This document shows positions 57,445 through 64,000 of a stretch of 64,000 nucleotides of DNA, piece by piece; position 1 is the stretch's first letter; each line of letters begins with the position of its first letter. The stretch comes from Amyelois transitella. Taxonomy: Eukaryota > Arthropoda > Insecta > Lepidoptera > Pyralidae. The notes below the pieces were generated by a model. That model was not told the origin of the DNA, did no database searches, and saw only the letters and a list, made by a program, of their open reading frames with translations. A program made the translations under genes and the position numbers. The stretch lies in the NCBI RefSeq assembly GCF_032362555.1, contig NC_083525.1, forward strand, positions 8,417,501 to 8,481,500, written 5' to 3'.

Positions 57445-58896
57445 ATGGGTCGTTTAACTGAGTGTTTTATTTTCGTTCAAATATTTACTTCTTGTTATTG
57501 TTTTCTACACAATTACCCTAAAATATCGTATGGGATCGATGATGGCGGGGACACTGGTGAAGCTCTGTTCCTCACGCCATACATTGAGAGCGGTAACGTG
57601 AGTGAGGGGCGGCGACTCGCTCGTGTTCCCTTCACAGAAAGCCTCCGAATCAAAAGTTTTGCCGGCTATTTCACCGTTAACAAGACCTACAACTCCAATC
57701 AATTCTTTTGGTATTTCCCCGCCATGGCGCCAAACAGCCAATTAGCACCAGTTGTATTGTGGTTACAAGGAGGACCCGGCGCGACATCGCTTTATGGTCT
57801 TTTCACTGAAAATGGGCCACTCAGAGTTCGCAACAAGAAATTGGAGAGACGCAAGTACAACTGGGCACTGAATCACCATCTCATTTACATAGACAACCCT
57901 GTAGGAACGGGATTCAGTTTCACGAAAGATCCAAAGGGTTACTGCACGGATCAAGTTCAAGTTGGAGAAGAACTGTACTCCAGTGTGGTGCAGTTCCTGC
58001 AGCTGTTCCCGGAGTTGCAATCTAACAAGTTCTTTGTGACCGGAGAATCTTATGCGGGAAAATACGTCCCGGCATTGGCTTACACCATCCACAAAAAAAA
58101 TCCTGATGCAAAAATAAAAGTGAATTTGAAGGGGATAAGTATTGGGAATGGACTAAGTGATCCGGAACACCAGATGGTGTATGGGAAGTATCTCAACCAG
58201 ATAGGACTCCTTGACTTCAATCAGGAGAAGGTTTTTGAAGAATATCAAGACAAAACTGTTGATTACATCCGAAAAGGGAAGTGGGACAATGCGTTTGACA
58301 CTTTTGACACACTGTTGAATGGAGATCTGATAGATGGCAAGAGTGTCTTCTACAACATGACAGGCTTCACTTTGTATTTCAATTATTTGCACACCAAGGA
58401 TTACACTCAATATGAAGACTTCGGCACATTTATCCAAGCAAGTGCTACGCGAAAACAAATTCACGTGGGAAATTATCCTTTCAATAATGGAACTATTGTG
58501 GAACAGCATTTGAAACAGGACGTTATGAAATCCGTAGCTCCTTGGATTTCCGAACTACTGGATCACTACTATGTTGTAATTTACAACGGCCAGTTAGATA
58601 TAATAGTGGCGTATCCTTTGACGGTCAATTATTTGAGGAATTTAAATTTCACTGGAGCTGATGAGTATAAGACTGCAAAAAGATATATTTGGAAGGTGGA
58701 CGGAGAGGTTGCGGGCTATGTCAAGCAGGCGGGCAAGCTCGTGGAGATCATGGTGAGGAATGCGGGCCACATGGTTCCTGGAGACCAGCCAAAGTGGGCT
58801 TTAGATTTGATCACAAGGTTCACCCATGAAAAGACATTCACAAGAGACATATTGAGGCATCCTCATTTTTCAAATAAATATAACAGTAGGTTATAA
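57445..58896 (+). CDS. S10 serine carboxypeptidase 2 (CPVL-like)
   Basis: Single exon, 483 residues. The N-terminus (MGRLTECFIFVQIFTSCYCF) looks like a signal peptide, so the enzyme is probably secreted or lysosomal. The catalytic triad is visible: Ser202 in GESYAGKY, Asp385 in YNGQLD, His442 in NAGHMVPGDQPKWAL. The substrate loop LWLQGGPGATSLYGLF differs from the usual GGPGGSS near the oxyanion hole. NxT/S glycosylation sites occur (for example NKT, NMT and NFT). It removes C-terminal residues from peptides in this family. The gene is divergent from carboxypeptidase 1 and convergent with carboxypeptidase 3. The stretch around Ser202 is almost identical to carboxypeptidase 3, while flanks differ more. 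An AATAAA at 59241 may serve its 3' end. Confidence 0.94.
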   Translation: MGRLTECFIFVQIFTSCYCFLHNYPKISYGIDDGGDTGEALFLTPYIESGNVSEGRRLARVPFTESLRIKSFAGYFTVNKTYNSNQFFWYFPAMAPNSQLAPVVLWLQGGPGATSLYGLFTENGPLRVRNKKLERRKYNWALNHHLIYIDNPVGTGFSFTKDPKGYCTDQVQVGEELYSSVVQFLQLFPELQSNKFFVTGESYAGKYVPALAYTIHKKNPDAKIKVNLKGISIGNGLSDPEHQMVYGKYLNQIGLLDFNQEKVFEEYQDKTVDYIRKGKWDNAFDTFDTLLNGDLIDGKSVFYNMTGFTLYFNYLHTKDYTQYEDFGTFIQASATRKQIHVGNYPFNNGTIVEQHLKQDVMKSVAPWISELLDHYYVVIYNGQLDIIVAYPLTVNYLRNLNFTGADEYKTAKRYIWKVDGEVAGYVKQAGKLVEIMVRNAGHMVPGDQPKWALDLITRFTHEKTFTRDILRHPHFSNKYNSRL

Positions 58897-59240
58897 ACAT
58901 TATTCTCTTTATTGTTTCCAAGTAAATACCTATGTTGTTATCATAGTTATGTTTAAAATTTATAAATCTAAAATATGCAAATACATAACATGCTATTTGT
59001 TTTAAATTGTTCTAGTATAATTTAATAGCTAGATATTCTTTGGTACGTATGTAATTGTTTGTTTTCATTGATTATTTCTTTGTTAAATACCTTTGTGATT
59101 GATATCAAATTGTTAAATTTCTGAGAACACAGAATAAGGATTTATTTTGTATGTTTATTGCTTTGGTTATTGTAATTCGATCTGTAGTACTTAGAATGTA
59201 AGCGTGTTGATTGTTGTAAGGTGAAGATTATTATTACTCG

Positions 59241-59246
59241 AATAAA
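59241..59246 (+). terminator. Candidate polyadenylation signal of carboxypeptidase 2
   Basis: AATAAA lies about 345 bases after the stop codon of the plus-strand carboxypeptidase and is followed by a T-rich stretch. It is positional evidence only. Confidence 0.45.
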
Positions 59247-59514
59247 TGTTTCTATTTTTTTATGTACGCATTTGTTTCATTGCCCTTATTTTTACATTAC
59301 ACGTCTTTATTCCTTACATGTTAGACAGAGTCAGGAGGTTTTTAGTAGGTAATGTGTAGCATTTATAGAAAACCCTAGTTAAAATAGAAGATTATTCTTT
59401 TTGAGAAGCGATTAAGGGATTAAGCTGTTTCACCTAGAACAACAGTCAACCATGATTCCCAGCTGGTGGTAAATAACAAGAAAACAAAGCCAAAAATGCG
59501 TAAAATAATATAGA

Positions 59515-59682
59515 GGGATAATTCCGAGGGAACTCCGGGATAAAAGGTAGCCTATATGATATTCGGGGTCTACACCTACCTACATACATACCAAATTTTA
59601 TTGTTATCGATTCAGTAGTTTTTGCGTGAAAGAGTAACAAACATCCATACTAACACACAAACTTTCGCATTTATAATAGGAT
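59515..59682 (-). mobile_element. Helitron-like family 2, hairpin end missing
   Basis: GAACTCCGGGATAAAAGGTA through CATTTATAATAGGA, between carboxypeptidases 2 and 3. Confidence 0.65.
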
Positions 59683-59812
59683 TTATAATTTATAATGGGT
59701 AATAATGCATTCAATCAAAACAATAGAAATTACCTACACATTTTTTATTATTAAAAAGTTGGCGCACACGCAGAGAGGCCTTCGCTTCATGTCTTCCTCA
59801 TGATGGCTGAAA

Positions 59813-61210
59813 TTATGATGCCCAATACGTAGGGTAACCTGCCAGGGTCTCTTCATGAGTTAGTCTAGTGATCATGTCTAGTGCCCACTTAGGTTGATCT
59901 CCAGGCACCATGTGACCGGCATTCCTCACCATTACTTCTACCAGTCTCCCGGCCCCTTTAACATAGCCCGCAACCTCTCCATCCACACTCCAAATATATC
60001 TCTCCGCCGTCTTATACACGTCAGCTGCAGTGAAATTTAAATTACTCAAAAAATTAACTGTTAAAGGATACGCTACTATTATATCCAACTGACCGTTGTA
60101 AATAAGTATGTTGTAATGATCAAGGAGTTCCGCAATCCAAGGTGCTACGGATTTCATAATATCCTGGTTTAAATTCTGCTCTACCACACTCCCATCGTTA
60201 AAGGCATAGTTCCCAACGTGAATCTGTTGGCGTATTGTACTTTTTTGGATAAAATCACCGAAATCTATATCTTTGCTGTAAGTGCTGGTATGCAAAATAT
60301 TAAAGTGTGTCGTAAAGCCAGATAAATTGTAGAACGATTGGATTAGAGTATCCATTGTGTTTATAGCATTTGCCCATCTCTCCTGTTCAATGTTATATTT
60401 TATTTCAGCTTGATAATCTTCAAAAACCTTTTTCTGGTTGAAGTCAATGAGTCCGATCTGGCTGAGATACTCTCCATATTCTATCTGGTGGACCGGGTCG
60501 CTGAACCCGTTCCCGATGCCTAAACCTTTCAAGTTTACTTTTATTTTTGCATCAGGATTTTTCTTGTGGATGGTGTATGCCAATGCCGGGACGTACTTCC
60601 CGGCGTAAGACTCTCCAGTTACGAAGAACTTGTTTGATTGCAACTCCGGGAACAGCTGCAGGAACTGCACCACGCTGGAGTACAGTTCTTCACCAACACG
60701 GACTTGATCCGTGCAGTAACCCTTTGGGTCATCTGTGAAACTGAACCCAGTTCCTACAGGGTTGTCTATATAAATGAGGTGGTGATTCAGCGCCCAGTGA
60801 TATTTGCGTCTCTCCAACTTGTTATTACGCACTCTTATAGGTCCATTTTCTGTAAACAGGCCAAAAAGAGACGATCCGCCGGGACCTCCTTGCAACCACA
60901 GCACGATTGGGGCGTCTCGCCTGTTCTCCATGGCGGGGAAATACCAGAAGAATTGATTGGAATTATAGGTCTTGTTGACGGTTAAGTAGCCAGCGAAGCT
61001 CTCGATTCCGAGGGTGTCCGTGAGAGGCACGCGGGCGAGGCGCCGCCCCTCCGTCACGTTGCCGCTCTCCACGTATGGCGACAGGAACAGAGCCTCACCA
61101 GGGTCCCCGCCATCGCCAATCAGGCGCAATATCCTGGGATAGGTATGTAGGAAACAATTATACGAAGAGAATATTTGAAGGAACAACATGAACTTATTCA
61201 AATAACCCAT
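59813..61210 (-). CDS. S10 serine carboxypeptidase 3 (CPVL-like)
   Basis: Single exon, 465 residues. The leader (MGYLNKFMLFLQIFSSYNCF) is a likely signal peptide. The triad is intact: Ser201 (GESYAGKY), Asp376 (YNGQLD) and His433 (NAGHMVPGDQPKWAL). The oxyanion-loop motif is the canonical LWLQGGPGGSSLFGLF. It is closest to carboxypeptidase 2: both share GEALFLxPYxESGNVxEGRRLARVP near the N-terminus and a ~58-residue identical block around the active Ser. Relative to carboxypeptidase 2 it has a shorter middle (no counterpart of LNGDLIDGK) and a shorter C-terminal tail (ETLAGYPTYWAS). It forms a three-gene cluster with the two neighbours, presumably by local duplication of an intronless ancestor. 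Confidence 0.94.
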   Translation of the reverse strand: MGYLNKFMLFLQIFSSYNCFLHTYPRILRLIGDGGDPGEALFLSPYVESGNVTEGRRLARVPLTDTLGIESFAGYLTVNKTYNSNQFFWYFPAMENRRDAPIVLWLQGGPGGSSLFGLFTENGPIRVRNNKLERRKYHWALNHHLIYIDNPVGTGFSFTDDPKGYCTDQVRVGEELYSSVVQFLQLFPELQSNKFFVTGESYAGKYVPALAYTIHKKNPDAKIKVNLKGLGIGNGFSDPVHQIEYGEYLSQIGLIDFNQKKVFEDYQAEIKYNIEQERWANAINTMDTLIQSFYNLSGFTTHFNILHTSTYSKDIDFGDFIQKSTIRQQIHVGNYAFNDGSVVEQNLNQDIMKSVAPWIAELLDHYNILIYNGQLDIIVAYPLTVNFLSNLNFTAADVYKTAERYIWSVDGEVAGYVKGAGRLVEVMVRNAGHMVPGDQPKWALDMITRLTHEETLAGYPTYWAS

Positions 61211-62088
61211 TGTCGCTAGGCACTTAGCTTAGGCGCAAGTCAGGTCTGATTATTACCGACTGTCAATAAGTACCCACCAAGGAATGCACTTATGTAGAAA
61301 ATGCTTGGTCGTTAATTTCTTAAATTTCTGAGATACCTACCTACCTGTATGCTACTGCTACACACATACCCAAGTACCTTTTATTGTTTTAAGGTATGTA
61401 TTTTATGTAGGTAGGCACATTGACCATGTAATAAGAATGAAGAAAATGGATTTAGTGTCGTTTTTGCTACCAATCTAGTTGCTTTACTTCTTTTGCCAGT
61501 CAATTTCAAATAACTAGCATACTTATGTATTTTGATGCTCACAAGTGACTTATTGTAAAATTGCACTTTTAAATTTAATTCTTTTTTCTAATTTAAAGTT
61601 CAATATAATTTAAGGAACACATTACATACAATAAGGTATCCTTTTGATATTGAGCAAGCATGAATCTATGTGTTGTATAAATTTTATCATACACAACTGG
61701 ATGTTGAGAAGTTAAAATTGAACACTCAGAAATAACATGGTGTCTAGTTTTTTTATATCTGTTTAATTATCACAGAATAGCAATAGTGTTTCACTCTCAA
61801 GCAGACAAACAGGTACCTAAGCTATTACGACAGTTACAAGGCAATATTTTTGGGTTTGGCAATAAAAAGAATATTTAGTAAATACCAAATGTCAGTTTAA
61901 TTACTCTTTAACCTAAAAATATTTGGACACAAAACTAGTGTAGACTTCTTAATTATACAAACCAAATGCCTACGAGAATACTTAGACAACACGGTTCTTA
62001 AGTGTTAACAAAATCACAATTTGATATCAGCTGATTGATACAAAATTAATGAAGTTAATTAGTAGAGGAATGAAGTACATTTTTAAAT
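61211..62088. other. Gap between carboxypeptidase 3 and UAP56
   Basis: 0.9 kb of AT-rich DNA, holding the carboxypeptidase 3 promoter and UAP56 3' end; no repeat recognised. Confidence 0.45.
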
Positions 62089-63366
62089 CTATCGCCCTTC
62101 AATGTAAGTAGACAACTCAATTTCTTCCGGCAACTCTGTTATATTTACATCAAAGCGATCTTGGACCTCGTTCAAAATTTTGGCATCATTCTCATCAGAC
62201 ACCATGGTAATTGCAAGACCTTTGGTACCAAAACGGCCCGCACGAGCTACACGATGCAGGTATGTGTCCGAATCCTCAGGCATATCATAGTTGAATACAA
62301 TATTCACTCTTTCAATATCCATTCCTCGTCCAAAAAGATTAGTGGCCACTAGAATTCTCTTCTGGAAATCCTTAAATTGCTGGTATCGTGAGAGACGCTC
62401 ATCTTGTGTCATGTTACGATGAATGCCAATTGCCGGGAAGTTCTGGTCAGTCAGGAGTTGAGCTAAAGCTATGCATCTTTGCACAGACTTCACAAATATA
62501 ACCACTTGATTAAATTCTAGCACATCCAAGAGCTCAAATAATTTCTTATTTTTCTCATTTTCCTTGAGCTTGACGTAGTGCTGCTGCAGGCCGTGCAGTG
62601 TCAGCTTGGCTTCGTCATCCACATACACTTCCATGGGGTCCTGCATAAACTTCTTGCATACTGGCCGGATCTCCTTACTAAGGGTAGCAGAAAACATCAT
62701 GACCTGCTTGCCATGAGGGGTATTCCTAAATATCTCCTGTACATCCCGCCTCATATCTAGAGATTCAAGCATCTTGTCACACTCGTCCAGGATAAAATGC
62801 TTCAGATGTTTCAAATTCAGTTTTTTACTGTTCACTAACGCTAGAATTCTTCCGGGGGTACCGACAACGATGTGCGGGCAAGCCGTCTTGAGCACCTCCT
62901 CATCCTTCTGTATTGGCATGCCACCGAAGAACACCGCAACACGAACTCCCGACATGTATTTAGAAAATCTTTCGTACTCCTTGCTGATCTGGAAAGCTAG
63001 CTCTCTTGTATGGCACATAACTAGCACGTATACATGATTCTCCGAAGGCTCCAATTGCTGCAAAGTAGCCAAAACAAACACTGCTGTTTTGCCCATACCC
63101 GATTTCGCTTGGCATAGGATATCCATGCTCAATACCGCCTGCGGAATGCACTCATGTTGAACTTCTGAAGGATGTTCAAAACCACAGTCGACGATAGCAC
63201 GTAAGATCTCTGGTTTCAGGAGAAAATCCCTAAAGCCGGAGCTGTGGATAGATACGTAGGAGCCTTTAACCTCTTTTTTTGGCGCCGCTTCGGTTGCTCC
63301 ATCAGCGGTCTGCTGATCTGCCTGCTCTTCATCTTCGTAATCGAGAAGATCGTCGTTATCAGCCAT
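62089..63366 (-). CDS. Hel25E: ATP-dependent RNA helicase UAP56/DDX39B (Hel25E)
   Basis: Single exon, 425 residues, near the family length of about 424-428. It starts [14 protein letters not shown]. The DECD-box signature that defines UAP56 is present ([11 protein letters not shown]), with Walker [58 protein letters not shown] and [16 protein letters not shown]. It ends [18 protein letters not shown]56 works in spliceosome assembly and, with the TREX complex, in mRNA export from the nucleus. The reading frame is complete with no oddity; the absence of introns is notable but not unusual for insect copies. Confidence 0.97.
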   Translation of the reverse strand: MADNDDLLDYEDEEQADQQTADGATEAAPKKEVKGSYVSIHSSGFRDFLLKPEILRAIVDCGFEHPSEVQHECIPQAVLSMDILCQAKSGMGKTAVFVLATLQQLEPSENHVYVLVMCHTRELAFQISKEYERFSKYMSGVRVAVFFGGMPIQKDEEVLKTACPHIVVGTPGRILALVNSKKLNLKHLKHFILDECDKMLESLDMRRDVQEIFRNTPHGKQVMMFSATLSKEIRPVCKKFMQDPMEVYVDDEAKLTLHGLQQHYVKLKENEKNKKLFELLDVLEFNQVVIFVKSVQRCIALAQLLTDQNFPAIGIHRNMTQDERLSRYQQFKDFQKRILVATNLFGRGMDIERVNIVFNYDMPEDSDTYLHRVARAGRFGTKGLAITMVSDENDAKILNEVQDRFDVNITELPEEIELSTYIEGR

Positions 63367-64000
63367 TGTTTGTTTTATTTAACTTGATCTAGTGTCTTCA
63401 CTACAATCTCTTTGAGCACGTGAAATATATTTTCAAAACCTTTTTACAACAATGGCGTCCTCGGCGTCAATCTTTAGTAATCAGTGTTGCCAACCGATTC
63501 TTTTGAAAAAGCGCTTATTTGAACCTTAAAAAACGCTAACAGATTGTTATGAATTTGATAAAAAAGCGCTAAGATGGTTTTTATAAGATAAGGTGACTAA
63601 ATAAGGAAAAAAGTCATCCTTCGAGTTAGTGGTTGTTTTTGTAAACTGCTACCTAGCCGGACCTACACACATATTTTGAGCGCAGATATACCAAATAAGC
63701 GTTAGAACAATGTGCAACGAAAGCGCTCAGTTGGTAACATTGCACTTTGTGTAGTGAAGTGAAAGCTGAGTCAGTGTGTAAAGTAATGGAATCGGTAATC
63801 GATTAACGATTAGGAATGCTCGCAATTATTTAAATGACAATCTCATCGCAACTAATGTTATAAATGCGAAAGTAAGTTTATTTGTTTGTTTGCGTTAAAG
63901 TAAATCTATGTGTGAATTTTTGTTGTTTTCTTAATGAAAATCACAGATTTAAAAACATTATGCAAATAAAACTGCGTACATTATGTACTGAACTTTAATC
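63367..64000. other. Upstream region of UAP56 to window end
   Basis: AT-rich; the last 140 bases (AAATGCGAAAGTAAGTTTAT) resemble the start of a Helitron-like family, cut by the window. No gene seen. Confidence 0.4.

Noticed and set aside
63482-63740. Possible hAT-like TIR pair, CAGTGTTGCCAAC and GTTGGTAACATTG
   Set aside because: Only about 12 of 15 bases pair and no matching 8-bp target duplication was found.

Overview
The window looks like nuclear DNA from a moth or butterfly, possibly a noctuoid moth. The background is AT-rich. Genes have short GT-AG exons scattered through long introns. The intergenic space is full of repeat types common in Lepidoptera: Helitron-like elements ending in a GC hairpin plus CTAGT, tRNA-derived SINEs, LINE tails ending in (TTCTA)n, and a very abundant ~260 bp repeat bordered by (CATA)n/(TATG)n (called the CATA element here). 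The species assignment is inference; I could not search a database.

Gene order from left to right: TLCD3/FAM57 TLC-domain gene (+, 1.66-13.83 kb, 5' end not found); DDX55 RNA helicase (-, 27.15-18.00 kb, 8 exons) with a relic YqaJ/SWIM-type gene (+) in its last intron; TMEM134 (+, 28.97-31.98 kb, 2 exons); TMA16 (-, 36.06-35.57 kb, 1 exon); a small Ty3/Gypsy-type LTR element (36.50-37.71 kb) between TMA16 and RPAP1; RPAP1 (+, 38.02-41.66 kb, 1 exon, 1213 aa); CDC45 (+, 42.77-52.14 kb, 10 exons); three S10 serine carboxypeptidase genes (-, +, -; 54.6-61.2 kb, all intronless, the first with a frame break); and UAP56/Hel25E (-, 63.37-62.09 kb, 1 exon). Most are housekeeping genes for ribosome biogenesis (DDX55, TMA16), Pol II assembly (RPAP1), replication (CDC45) and mRNA export (UAP56). 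They are neighbours rather than a pathway. Only the carboxypeptidases form a true family cluster.

Repeat load is uneven. About 0-13 kb, 21-25 kb and 41.7-52.5 kb are packed with nested mobile elements, while 13.9-17.6, 32-36, 38-41.7 and 54.6-63.4 kb are comparatively clean. The most unusual structures are in the repeat-rich parts. The last 82 nt of CDC45 exon 9, its splice donor and the first bases of a CATA element are amplified into a six-copy 127-bp tandem array that is open in all three forward frames. Three TLCD3 exons carry separate partial copies that include splice sites. A ~1 kb foldback element with inverted repeats over 200 bp holds an unassigned 60-codon reading frame. Two hAT-like MITEs have exact 8-bp target duplications. 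Snap-back palindromes recur inside several repeats.

Gene calls rest on recalled family similarity and on exon phases that join without a break. Splice sites were chosen by eye.
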